A model generated the notes under the pieces. That model had not been told where the DNA came from. It saw only the letters and a list, made by a program, of their open reading frames with translations, and ran no database searches. Position numbers and translations under genes: made by a program. Below are positions 48,139 to 57,401 of a stretch of 64,000 bases of DNA, piece after piece; within the stretch, counting starts at the first letter, position 1, and each line of letters opens with the position of its first letter. This DNA comes from Legionella gratiana (GTDB taxonomy: Bacteria > Pseudomonadota > Gammaproteobacteria > Legionellales > Legionellaceae): assembly GCF_001467695.1 (NCBI RefSeq), contig NZ_LNYE01000006.1, positions 124,001 through 188,000 on the forward strand. Reading direction: 5' to 3'.

Positions 48139-50122
48139 AAGATTTTATGCTGAACAAATGTCCATCGGAATCACTTCCTTTTTCCCTAAAAAGCGCATCA
48201 ACTTCTTTGGAGGGCTTTATGCTTAATCTATTAGCTCTTTGTAAAGACTCATTGCAACAAGATTGGAGTCTTAAAGCAGAATCTTTTTTTTCTCCAACAT
48301 ATTTATTAATTTTATCAAAATCTTTATCACTCAGAGTAATTACCTTATCTGGATTATCTTGAAACGCTGTTTCAAAATTTACTAAAATCTCAAGTGGCGT
48401 TTTTTTTCTGGGCAATTCTAGGGTATTTTCTTGGATTCTTTGAGCAACTTCCTCATTAATTAATTCAGTCATCATAGAGCGATAACTTCCATTCGTTACC
48501 TGATCTTCAACAGAGGGTGGCGAAGTCTTTTTTGACATCCAGCGAGCAAGTGCATGGAATGGTTTTGAAATGTGCTTGATACCTTGCTCTACTAAAGCAA
48601 AAGGAGCTAATGCAACTAAAGCGATAATGCTTGCCAGTGCAGCTACTGCTTTTAATGTAGCTGAGTGCGCATGGTTCCAAATCATGGAAACTCCGGAAAT
48701 TATATGTCCTATTGTTTCTGATGGAGCAAGTACGATTTTTATTATAGCAGTGGGAAGCCTAGCAAGTGCCACAAGTATCAGTGCTGTACCAACACCAAAT
48801 TTTTTCCCTCTAGAAGCCTCTTGATCCATAATAATACTTATTAAATTTCCCATGGCTTCTTGTAGAAAACTGATATTTGCTATTCGTGTTAGAAGGGTAT
48901 TTTTTTTATTTTCAGCAATTATTGCACAAGCTGTTTGTACGTTACTAAGAACCTGCTGGGGCGTTCCGAAAAAACCCAAAGCCAGCCCACTTAATGCATG
49001 CTTTAACAGGGGATCATGATCAGCACCAGCTGTTAATATATCAGTAGTTATTTTCGAACAATTTTTAGTATGTAAATCAAATTTTGGCGCATTCGGATTT
49101 GTTACTTCACGCATTTTCTTGAGCATCGCTTCAGGAGATAGACCTCTTCTGTCATCAGTCAAAAAAGGTAAGGTCACTACATGATCTGGAGGTATACCCT
49201 TAGTAATATACTCACTATTGAACTCCTCATGCTCTAGAGTTTCTAATTCTTTTTTTAGCAGAGTTTCTTGTTCTTCAAGCGTTTTTATATGTTCTTCAAC
49301 TTTTTTTAGAAAAAAAATTTTGAACTTTTGAACAGCTACTTTTCCTGGATTTTTCTCTAAATAATCTCTTATTAATGCATCACTTTTTAGCCCAATATTT
49401 TTACATATTAGCGTTAAACTACCTTCAACCTTAAATGTATTCATCGCGTTGATTTTTGATATTAATAAGTCTTTAACACCCAAATATTCATTGATTCGCT
49501 CTAATTGCAAACCAATATTAATTTTTTTTACTTGTGTATCAGATAAATCTCTTTGATGGACTATAACTGAAGGAGCGTAAGTCATTATTTGCGCCCCTAA
49601 TTTTCCAGCGTGCATTCTCTCTTCTGGATGTAAATATTCTTTTGCGTTTTTACTGTAATTAAAACTTCTTCCTTTTCGCTCATCAACCATATCCTCATCT
49701 GTATCGGATAAAAAAAAATTTTCATCTTTACTTGGCCACCAACTAAATTCTATTTGAGCAAATTCAATGTTTGATACAATTTCTTTTGTTTTCTCAAACA
49801 TTTCTTTATTGTATTTTGCTGAATGAGTACTATGTTGGATATGAGTAGTTGGTATTCTTTGTTTCGCGATTTTAAAGAAGTTCTCAATGGTCAAATTAGG
49901 TAAAATTGCATTGAATTGTTCATATGTTTGCTCATAACAATAGGTTGCAATCCATTTTTTGGTTTCTTCATTTATTGGGAGTGACATAACTATAGAGACA
50001 TGTCCACAATTTCCGCCAAATAACTCCTGTTCTACAAAATTATCTATTCCGTTACTTGTTTTTTCTTTTGTTCCCCAGAACTGTATTTTTACATGATGTA
50101 ACGAAGGATCATACTTAAACAT
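48137..50122 (-). CDS. Large orphan, possible permuted papain-like effector
   Basis: This 661-residue protein has no signal peptide. The N-terminal part contains QFWGTKE and GGNCGHVSIVMSLP with His41. About 310 residues later come DLHTKNCSKITTDIL with Cys355, then AGADHD. A His motif GHxxI first and an NC-S/T motif later is the order of circularly permuted papain-fold (NlpC/P60, YiiX-like) proteins. A coiled coil lies at 265-300. Hydrophobic stretches at about 450-480 and 500-525 may insert in membranes. The C-terminus is Lys/Ser-rich with an Ile near the end, as in many Dot/Icm substrates. The identification as a secreted cysteine hydrolase is inference. The gene is single. Confidence 0.75.
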   Translation of the reverse strand: MFKYDPSLHHVKIQFWGTKEKTSNGIDNFVEQELFGGNCGHVSIVMSLPINEETKKWIATYCYEQTYEQFNAILPNLTIENFFKIAKQRIPTTHIQHSTHSAKYNKEMFEKTKEIVSNIEFAQIEFSWWPSKDENFFLSDTDEDMVDERKGRSFNYSKNAKEYLHPEERMHAGKLGAQIMTYAPSVIVHQRDLSDTQVKKINIGLQLERINEYLGVKDLLISKINAMNTFKVEGSLTLICKNIGLKSDALIRDYLEKNPGKVAVQKFKIFFLKKVEEHIKTLEEQETLLKKELETLEHEEFNSEYITKGIPPDHVVTLPFLTDDRRGLSPEAMLKKMREVTNPNAPKFDLHTKNCSKITTDILTAGADHDPLLKHALSGLALGFFGTPQQVLSNVQTACAIIAENKKNTLLTRIANISFLQEAMGNLISIIMDQEASRGKKFGVGTALILVALARLPTAIIKIVLAPSETIGHIISGVSMIWNHAHSATLKAVAALASIIALVALAPFALVEQGIKHISKPFHALARWMSKKTSPPSVEDQVTNGSYRSMMTELINEEVAQRIQENTLELPRKKTPLEILVNFETAFQDNPDKVITLSDKDFDKINKYVGEKKDSALRLQSCCNESLQRANRLSIKPSKEVDALFREKGSDSDGHLFSIKS

Positions 50123-50369
50123 GATATACTCGAATGCTAATTTGATTATTACCTAAACTCTAAAGTTTTAATCGCATCCTCATATTAGTCTAATTGGGCA
50201 ATTTTAATCCAATTAAACATTTTGATTTCTCATATGAAATTTATAAATAATTGTTTTTTTTCAGATAGTTAAAAAAAATTATAACTTCTTAAGAATTAGA
50301 TTTTAGATAAATGGAAACAAAACAAGAGGCTCTGTGGGAATTTCCTGGATCAAGTACGACTAAGCTATA

Positions 50370-51470
50370 TCACGATTCAGAATCACCCGAAATTAACTCG
50401 TGCAATTCTCGTTTCGGATGGCGTGCCAAATAATCTACCGACTGCATTTCCAACAAACGACTCAAAGTTCGTTTAAAGGTTTCTTGCATTTCACCCTCAA
50501 CATATAACTTCTCTGCTGTAACTTCAGCAGAAATAATAATATTAATACCACGATCATACATCACATCAATAAAGTGAATAAACATAATGGCTTGTAGTGT
50601 ATGATTTACTGTTAAAATAGGCACATCACTTAGAAAAATAGTGTCAAATTTATCTGCTAACTCTAAATAATCTAATTGGCTACGCGGAAGATTGCACAAA
50701 ATATCAAAAGCAAACCAAATTGATTTTACGCCACATTTTAGATAAGGAATTCCTCGATTTTGTATCGTAATCACACCATTATCTTGAAATTCATGGGTCA
50801 ATAACATAAATTGCTTTTCCATAGCCTGGCTCGTTTGAGCATTCAATGGACAGAGATAGGCATCCAATAAGGGCGCACGGCCAACTCGATAATCTCTTTG
50901 TTCATTCAAATAAAGAACCTCACAATTTTCTTTAATAGCTGCAATAGCAGGTAAAAATCGTTTGCGATGAACACCGTCTCGATACAAATCGTCTGGAGGA
51001 ATATTTGACGAAATTACTAAAATAACGCCACGAGCAACTAAAGCCTTAAGTAACTCAGCCAAAATCATGGCATAAGCAACATCATGAACCATAAATTCAT
51101 CAAAGCAGAGTACACGAGTTTGCTTGGCAAGCTTTTTAGCAATCTGAAGTAGCGGATTTTTTTGTCCCTGTAACACCCTTAATTGTGCATCAACTTGTTG
51201 CATAAAATGGTGGAAATGAAACCGGGCTTTCTTTTTTTCCTCAAGAAACTCATAAAAGAGATCGACCAAATAAGTTTTTCCCACACCAACAGGGCCATAA
51301 AGATATATTCCTTTTATTCGAGTCTTAATCAAAGGATAAAGCCATGAAGAATTTGACGTTTTAACCTCATCAGCAAGCCGCTGAAAATGCTGCAACATGT
51401 CTCTTTGTACAGAGTCATCGTCAATTTCTCCACGAGAAATTGCTGCTTCATATTGGGTGATCAATGTCAT
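50370..51470 (-). CDS. AFG1/ZapE family cell-division ATPase
   Basis: This 366-residue P-loop ATPase has Walker A GPVGVGKTYLVDLFYEFL (59-76), the RFHFHHFMQQVDAQL signature and Walker B VLCFDEFMVHD. It also has VISSNIPPDDLYRDGVHRKR and the C-terminal FIHFIDVMYDRGINI. ZapE binds FtsZ and affects the Z ring under stress. Its start overlaps the stop of the hydrolase gene by 4 bases. Confidence 0.94.
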   Translation of the reverse strand: MTLITQYEAAISRGEIDDDSVQRDMLQHFQRLADEVKTSNSSWLYPLIKTRIKGIYLYGPVGVGKTYLVDLFYEFLEEKKKARFHFHHFMQQVDAQLRVLQGQKNPLLQIAKKLAKQTRVLCFDEFMVHDVAYAMILAELLKALVARGVILVISSNIPPDDLYRDGVHRKRFLPAIAAIKENCEVLYLNEQRDYRVGRAPLLDAYLCPLNAQTSQAMEKQFMLLTHEFQDNGVITIQNRGIPYLKCGVKSIWFAFDILCNLPRSQLDYLELADKFDTIFLSDVPILTVNHTLQAIMFIHFIDVMYDRGINIIISAEVTAEKLYVEGEMQETFKRTLSRLLEMQSVDYLARHPKRELHELISGDSES

Positions 51471-52129
51471 TTTACAACTACCTGGGAAGTGATACAGTCA
51501 ATCAGCTTTGTTTTAAGTTCTATCAATTTCCCATGAAAAAAATGGCTCGTATCGGCAAAACGAATGACTGGAATTTCAGGGTGCGACTGTGCTGCAAAAT
51601 CAACAACTAAATCAGGAGGAACGACCTCATCTTCATCACCTTGGACAATGATCCAGGGGAAAGGTGCAGGATTAAATTCGCGGTAATTATAGTGATGTAC
51701 CGGTGGAGCTACCGTAATTAATAAATTTGAATCGACTTGTGCCGCAGTCCGATAGACAACATAAGAACCAAACGAAAAACCCGCAAAAATTAATTTTTTT
51801 TCCGGCTGCTCTTTTTGCAATTCACGAACTAAAACAAGCATATCCTCACTTTCACCTTGACCTGCATCATAAACTCCTTCAGATTTCCCCACTCCTCTAA
51901 AATTAAAACGTAATGAAGGAATGCCTAATTCTTTAAAGACACGCGCCAGAGTAGTAACGACTTTATTGTTCATCGTACCGCCTTGCAGTGAATGAGGGTG
52001 TCCTAAAAAAGCAATAAACTCGGTATCGTTTTGTTCAGGAACAGTCAAAACTGCTTCCAACTTCCCCATGATACCTTGCAAAAATAGAGGATGCTCACCA
52101 GGGATGGCTAATTTTTCAGTGATTTGCAT
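51467..52129 (-). CDS. Alpha/beta hydrolase
   Basis: This 220-residue enzyme from the ATG at 52129 has AGG six bases upstream; longer readings add an implausible N-terminus. It has FLGHPHSLQGGTMNNKVV near the start, RFNFRGVGKSEG, the nucleophile elbow GFSFGSYV, the acid in QGDEDEVVPPDLV and the histidine in TSHFFHGKL. It is of the small YpfH/dienelactone-hydrolase-like CocE-type group. The substrate is unknown. It is translationally coupled to zapE. Confidence 0.88.
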   Translation of the reverse strand: MQITEKLAIPGEHPLFLQGIMGKLEAVLTVPEQNDTEFIAFLGHPHSLQGGTMNNKVVTTLARVFKELGIPSLRFNFRGVGKSEGVYDAGQGESEDMLVLVRELQKEQPEKKLIFAGFSFGSYVVYRTAAQVDSNLLITVAPPVHHYNYREFNPAPFPWIIVQGDEDEVVPPDLVVDFAAQSHPEIPVIRFADTSHFFHGKLIELKTKLIDCITSQVVVK

Positions 52130-52246
52130 AGAAAACCTGTTCATATGAAGTATGTTATTAGTCACAACTACAAATGCTCGTCTTGTGAAGCAGGAATAAT
52201 ACCTCAGAATTATAAATGAACAAAATAGACCGCTTAAATAACGTGG

Positions 52247-52283
52247 GCTCGACATACAAAAATCACTTTATTTTATATCGAGC
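52247..52283. repeat. Palindromic repeat upstream of panB
   Basis: Arms gctcgacata and tatatcgagc (10 bases, one mismatch) surround an AT-rich loop. The tcgacata edge matches the cataaaag hairpin family. It lies between the divergent hydrolase and panB genes. Confidence 0.5.
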
Positions 52284-52407
52284 TGACATTAAATAACCAA
52301 CAGATTTAACATCTACTTCTCAACGCACAGAATTTAAACTATGATACGCAATGCATTGACCCGTAGGGCAGTGACTTTAACTTTTTAATTTTTGGAGGAC
52401 TTGATCC

Positions 52408-52479
52408 ATGCGACAGGTACCTGAAGTGTATTTTGCTTTTCCTAATCATGCTTACTCCATTTTTCTAATTAAGGAGTAA
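52408..52479 (+). CDS. Possible 23-residue leader peptide upstream of panB
   Basis: A short open frame starts at ATG 52408 with a strong GGAGG eight bases upstream. It encodes MRQVPEVYFAFPNHAYSIFL plus three residues and stops at 52479, inside the panB ribosome site (aaggagtaacacaaATG). It is rich in aromatic and aliphatic residues. Its position and strong ribosome site suggest translational coupling or attenuation of panB, but no codon bias for a single amino acid is evident. It may not be expressed. Confidence 0.45.
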   Translation: MRQVPEVYFAFPNHAYSIFLIKE

Positions 52480-52484
52480 CACAA

Positions 52485-53273
52485 ATGAAAGTTCATGATT
52501 TCAAACGTAAAAAAGAAGAACGACAAAAAATAGTCATGCTCACCTGTTATGATTATCCCTCTGCCTGTATTGTAGCTGAGTCTAATGTAGATTGTGTTCT
52601 TGTTGGTGATTCAGTAGCTATGGCAGTACATGGCCACGAAACAACCATTATGGCTACTATAGAGATGATGGTACTTCATACCCAAGCCGTAGCACGTGGC
52701 TTAAAACAGCAATTCTTAATCAGCGATCTCCCTTTTTTAAGTCATAAAACCTCATTGGCTCAAACGATAGAACATGTGAAAAGTCTCTTACGTGCAGGTG
52801 CACATGCTGTAAAAATCGAGGGGGCTGATGCAGATACCTGCCAAACTATTTCCTATTTAGTACATGCAGGTGTTCCTGTTATGGGTCATATTGGTTTAAC
52901 ACCTCAATCCATTCATCAACTAGGAGGCTATAAAGTACAGGGGAAAAACCCAGAACAAGCAGAAACACTGATTCAGCAGGCACTTCGTTTAGAAAAAGCG
53001 GGCTGTTTTGCACTTGTAATTGAGTGTGTGCCCAAACTGTTGGCTCAAACCATTACTCAATCATTGAGCATACCTACTATTGGAATTGGAGCAGGTTCAG
53101 ATACTGATGGTCAAGTACTTGTTTGGCATGATATGTTAGGTTTACAAACTGATTTTAATCCCAAATTTGTCAAAAGATACATACAGGGCAAAGAAATTGT
53201 GTTGAATGCATTAAACGCCTATGCACAACAAGTACAGCAGGTTAGTTTTCCAGCATCTGAACATACATTTTGA
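52485..53273 (+). CDS. 3-methyl-2-oxobutanoate hydroxymethyltransferase PanB
   Basis: This 262-residue enzyme adds a hydroxymethyl group from methylene-THF to 2-oxoisovalerate, the first step to pantothenate. It has MLTCYDYPSACIVAESNVDC, VLVGDSVAMAVHGHETT (metal and substrate), AVKIEGA, GHIGLTPQS and IGIGAGSDTDGQVLVWHDM. The ribosome site AAGGAG is strong. It is directly followed by panC. Confidence 0.97.
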   Translation: MKVHDFKRKKEERQKIVMLTCYDYPSACIVAESNVDCVLVGDSVAMAVHGHETTIMATIEMMVLHTQAVARGLKQQFLISDLPFLSHKTSLAQTIEHVKSLLRAGAHAVKIEGADADTCQTISYLVHAGVPVMGHIGLTPQSIHQLGGYKVQGKNPEQAETLIQQALRLEKAGCFALVIECVPKLLAQTITQSLSIPTIGIGAGSDTDGQVLVWHDMLGLQTDFNPKFVKRYIQGKEIVLNALNAYAQQVQQVSFPASEHTF

Positions 53274-53288
53274 GTGAGGAATAGCACC

Positions 53289-54050
53289 ATGCAAATTTTT
53301 CATAACCTAGAAGAATGGATAGCCTTCCGTAAAACATTATCCACTGAATTAACCCTAGGTTTTGCACCTACTATGGGAAATTTGCATGCAGGACACGCAT
53401 CTTTATTTCTAGCAAGCCAAAAAGAAAATCACCGCACTGTTTCCAGTTTATTTGTAAATCCAACGCAATTTAACCAAGCTGAAGATTTTAAATTGTATCC
53501 ACGCACGTTGGAAACAGATTTGAAGATGATGGAAAATTCAGGTGTAGATTTTTGTATTCTTCCTGATGACAAAGCAATGTATCCCGACGAGTATAATTAT
53601 CAAGTACATGAAAAACAACTAGGTCAATTAATGGAAGGCAAACATCGACCCGGACATTTTAATGGTGTATTAACCGTGGTCATGAAATTATTGAATCTGG
53701 TCAAACCTCATAGAGCCTATTTCGGGGAAAAGGATTATCAACAATATCAATTAATCCAAGGAATGGCTAAAGCGTTCTTTCTGGATGTAGAAATCAAAGT
53801 ATGCCCAACCATACGTGAGTCCAGTGGCTTAGCATACAGTTCGCGCAATAATCGCCTCAGCAGCGAGCAAAAATCCATAGCGGAGGAATTTGCCCAATTA
53901 TTTCAGCAAAACCATAAATCCTGCTCGCAAATCATTGAAGAATTAACGCAAAAAAACATTGTTGTCGAGTACATCGAAGAACATCTAGGTCGTCGATTTG
54001 CGGCAATCCGTATTGGTGATGTTCGCTTAATTGATAATTATTTAATATAG
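53289..54050 (+). CDS. Pantoate-beta-alanine ligase PanC
   Basis: This 253-residue enzyme from the ATG at 53289 joins pantoate and beta-alanine with ATP. It has [16 protein letters not shown] (HIGH-like motif), [32 protein letters not shown] and SSRNNRLS (KMSKS-like). A GTG at 53274 right after the panB stop would add five residues; GAGG stands nine bases before the ATG. It completes panBC. Confidence 0.96.
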   Translation: MQIFHNLEEWIAFRKTLSTELTLGFAPTMGNLHAGHASLFLASQKENHRTVSSLFVNPTQFNQAEDFKLYPRTLETDLKMMENSGVDFCILPDDKAMYPDEYNYQVHEKQLGQLMEGKHRPGHFNGVLTVVMKLLNLVKPHRAYFGEKDYQQYQLIQGMAKAFFLDVEIKVCPTIRESSGLAYSSRNNRLSSEQKSIAEEFAQLFQQNHKSCSQIIEELTQKNIVVEYIEEHLGRRFAAIRIGDVRLIDNYLI

Positions 54051-54154
54051 CGCTCGAGTTATTCAACAACGCATTTCTAAAAGATGAACTTAATTGACAA
54101 TTAATTGAGTACAGGTTAGGTTTTATAAATATCTATTTTACACAAGAAATTCAA

Positions 54155-55249
54155 GTGAAAAAAAATTCTTTGTATTGTCGGTACCAGGCCAGAGGCGATT
54201 AAAACGGCCCCTATTATATTATCCCTTAAAACACAAACATGGGTTAATACAAGAGTAGTCGCTACAGCCCAACATCGTGAAATACTGGATCAAATGTTAG
54301 CGCTTTTTAATATCAAACCCGATGTTGATTTGGACATCATGAAGTATAATCAATCTCTTCCATACCTTGCCTCAAAAATACTCTATCAATTAGATAATTT
54401 TTTCTGAAGCGAACTCCCTGATGCAGTAATTGCTCAAGGAGATACGACAGCCACTTTTGTTTCAGCTCTAGCCGCATTTTATTTAGACATACCCTTTTAT
54501 CATGCTGAAGCAGGTTTACGTTCTTGGGACATGAAACATCCTTTTCCTGAGGAAATGAACAGAGTTTTGACCGCGAGGCTTACACGCATTCATTTTGCTC
54601 CAAAATTAAACAATAAAAATAATTTATTAGCAGAAGGGATTTTTCCAGATTCCATTTTTATAACAGGTAATACTATTATTGATGCGCTGCGTTACATAGC
54701 TACGCAACCTGTAAATTATAATCTGGGGATTGATACGAGCAAACGTATAATTCTTGTAACATGTCATAGACGGGAAAGTTTTGGAAAACCCATGAAAGAG
54801 CTTTGTATCGCTCTTCGTAAATTAGCCAATGAATTTAAAGACATCCAAATTTTATTCCCCGTGCATCCTAATCCAAATGTCTCGCAAGTTGTATATCAAG
54901 AATTGAGTCAACTAAAACAAATACTTCTTGTACCTCCATTGGATTATAATATTTTTATCGCTATTCTGAAGCAATCTTATTTGATTTTGACTGATTCTGG
55001 CGGTGTACAAGAGAAGCCTCCGCGCTGGGTAAACCTGTTTTGGTGTTAAGAGAGGCAACGGAGCATACAGAAAGCGTAGATGCAGGGGTAGCAAAGCTAG
55101 TGCCGTTGAATTCAGAAGAAATATTTAAGGAAACTGCTGAGCTTCTTAAGTTTAAAGATAAATACAATTCAATGTCGAAAACAATCTTACCGTATGGGGA
55201 TGGAACTGCTGCCATACAAATTGTAAATATTATCAAAGAAAAGATGTGA
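54155..55249 (+). pseudogene. Degraded UDP-N-acetylglucosamine 2-epimerase (wecB)
   Basis: Reading across frames gives a full-length WecB: KILCIVGTRPEAIKTAPIIL, TAQHREILDQMLALFNI, AQGDTTATFVSALAAFYLDI, FYHAEAGLRSWDMKHPFPEE, TCHRRESFGKPM, LTDSGGVQEE and the end AAIQIVNII. Three lesions break it. The poly-A after the GTG start has eight A where seven keep the frame. An in-frame TGA lies at 54405-54407 after FF. One base is lost near 55015 in the GGVQEEASALGKPV stretch. WecB makes UDP-ManNAc from UDP-GlcNAc. It sits beside the nfr-like polysaccharide genes, where a WecB is expected. Confidence 0.9.
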
Positions 55250-55309
55250 GAGAGTTAATCTCTTCGCCCATCCTTGAATGCAGAATTATCTATTAGATAA
55301 AATCAGTGA

Positions 55310-57334
55310 TTAAAAGGTAAAAAATGCTTCTAAGAAAACTACATTATTGTAGTATTTTGAACGATATGGATTAGGTGTTGGGCTATTGACTGGAATATAA
55401 TATCCCTGCAATGATTCATAGCGTACAACAATATTCCAGTGGTTAGACGGTTGAAAGGCAATCCCTGGACCTAGAGAGTACGTATTATTAAAAAATTCAT
55501 GATTTGTATCAAGAATTAAATAATTAGCCAAATAAACATCTAATGAAGCGCTATGGAGCGTTACAGCACGAAAACCTGGCCTAAACCAGGATGTACCAAT
55601 AACGTTATTATTATAACGTGAATAGTAAATTAAATCCCCATATAGAGTCGATCGCCATTTCCATGGAAACTCTAAGTGAAACGAAAAGTCAGGTTTTACA
55701 CCCCAAGCATTATAATAAACTAGCCCTCCTCTTAGGTCTTTTCTCCATTTTGATCGATTTCGATAAACCAAGTCTTCTGCTTCACCAGCTTCAATAAAAG
55801 ATAACAAGGGGATCGTTTTAAACGGATAAGCTCGAATACCAAAGCCATAAATGGCAACATTATCTTCAAAAATTTGTGAAATATAATTCTGAACTGTACC
55901 CGATCGGTTATCTTTTGTTCGTCTATAAGTCAAATAAACTGCTGTTTGATATGTTTGATTAACTACTTTCCCTGCATGAGCGATTATAGGTAAAACACCG
56001 AGATCAAACCGACTGAAGTAAAAAGGTGCAGTATAAAATTCAGCAAAATAGGGAGAAGGAAGAAATTTAGTTTGTATACCACCCATATTTGTCATCGCTA
56101 TTTCAGCTTTATAACGTTGCTTAGGGTCTATTGTTTTTGATGCTAACTTAAAATATTGGAATGCCTGGATTTTTTTATTCAATTTATCATATAAATAACC
56201 AATGTTAAGTGCATATTCTGGCTTGCTTTCGATGAAATAAAGACGTTTCCACAAATTAATAGCAAGCTCATTTTTATTTTGAGCCGTAGCAAAATAAGCT
56301 GCTTCTTTTAACAAAAGCACATCATTAGGATACAAATTTAAAAGAGTATTTAACGCAATCCACGCTTTTTGAGGCTCTTTTTTCTTTTCTTCATAAAAAC
56401 TCATTAACAATTTGTCCCGCCTACTTAATGGGGCTTGAACGAGTAGTCCTTGTTGAAACGATATGGATTCAGGGGACTTAAGATAAGCAAGGGCTTGCCT
56501 GGCCTGTGAATGAATATCACCTTCATCATGAGACAAAGCATACTCAAAATACTGTTCTGCCTTGATTTTATCGTCTAATTGTAAATATAAATACCCGATT
56601 TGTAATGCTAGCTTTGGTTGACTATCAAGAGAAAATGCCTTCAGAAAATATTGTAATGCCCGAACAGAATAGTTCTCTTTAAGTTCGAGATAACCTAATG
56701 TTTGATATGCTTCTTTATAATTAGGATTTCTTTTTATAATCAATAACAGATAGGACCGTGCTTCATTTGGTTGCAAATTGATTATTTCCATGGCTTTATT
56801 GAACAACGGAGTAAGATCTTCCTTATTGTTCCAATGGATAGGCTCAATTCTGGATATATAGTTTGTAATCTCTGTTGAATCTACACTTGGTACAAAATTT
56901 GACTGATATAAAGCGGATGCTTTTTTCTGCAGTGCCACTTGATCCGAAATCATAACTTGTTTTATCAATGGCTTCGCCAATTCTTTTTTGTCCATCATAA
57001 TATATAACTGAGCAAGATCTAGGCAGATCTGTGGATCATTAGGAAAGCGTTGATGATTTTTTTCAAGATGCTCTAAAGCAGAATGAGTATCTCCCTGCTG
57101 AAGATACCACGTTGATAATTTATAAATTGCTGATAAATTATTTGGCTCTTGTAACAAAATTAAGTCGAGTGCTTCTTTTGCTTGCCAAGGTTTGTTTTCC
57201 TTATACTGATTGTAAAAGTTGAGTAGCGAGGGTATGTCACGTTGTACTGATTTGATTTTTTTAGAAATTATAATTCCAATAATGCTTAAAAAAATAATAA
57301 ACAAAATAATGTATACTAATTTTTTATGACGCAT
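55310..57334 (-). CDS. NfrA-like TPR and outer-membrane barrel protein
   Basis: This 674-residue protein has an N-terminal hydrophobic segment (KLVYIILFIIFLSIIGIIIS). Many TPR units follow at about 30-410 (LSTWYLQQGDTHSALEHLEK, LGYLELKENYSVRALQYFLK, IGYLYLQLDDKIKAEQYF). A beta-rich part at 430-674 ends in phenylalanine (FLEAFFTF), the mark of an outer-membrane barrel. The layout fits NfrA/BcsC/PgaA-type exporters of secreted glycans, closest in my reading to NfrA. It is divergent from a BcsB-like gene by 67 bases. It should form the periplasmic scaffold and outer-membrane exit of the glycan system. Confidence 0.8.
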   Translation of the reverse strand: MRHKKLVYIILFIIFLSIIGIIISKKIKSVQRDIPSLLNFYNQYKENKPWQAKEALDLILLQEPNNLSAIYKLSTWYLQQGDTHSALEHLEKNHQRFPNDPQICLDLAQLYIMMDKKELAKPLIKQVMISDQVALQKKASALYQSNFVPSVDSTEITNYISRIEPIHWNNKEDLTPLFNKAMEIINLQPNEARSYLLLIIKRNPNYKEAYQTLGYLELKENYSVRALQYFLKAFSLDSQPKLALQIGYLYLQLDDKIKAEQYFEYALSHDEGDIHSQARQALAYLKSPESISFQQGLLVQAPLSRRDKLLMSFYEEKKKEPQKAWIALNTLLNLYPNDVLLLKEAAYFATAQNKNELAINLWKRLYFIESKPEYALNIGYLYDKLNKKIQAFQYFKLASKTIDPKQRYKAEIAMTNMGGIQTKFLPSPYFAEFYTAPFYFSRFDLGVLPIIAHAGKVVNQTYQTAVYLTYRRTKDNRSGTVQNYISQIFEDNVAIYGFGIRAYPFKTIPLLSFIEAGEAEDLVYRNRSKWRKDLRGGLVYYNAWGVKPDFSFHLEFPWKWRSTLYGDLIYYSRYNNNVIGTSWFRPGFRAVTLHSASLDVYLANYLILDTNHEFFNNTYSLGPGIAFQPSNHWNIVVRYESLQGYYIPVNSPTPNPYRSKYYNNVVFLEAFFTF

Positions 57335-57401
57335 GGATAATATTATTTTAATATACTAATATCATAAATTATCAAGGATTTATTAAAATTTCCATGAAGA
57401 C

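Noticed and set aside
47944-48153. A 69-residue plus-strand frame starting at the Fur-like site, divergent from feoA
   Set aside because: It has no ribosome site, starts inside the regulatory palindrome and runs through the hairpin and stop of the neighbouring gene. The composition (N, F, K, L) is that of AT-rich noise.
52340-52405. A strong promoter for panB at the ttgaccc near 52353
   Set aside because: The -35-like TTGACC has no good -10 at the right distance (aacttt at best), so I do not list it as a feature.
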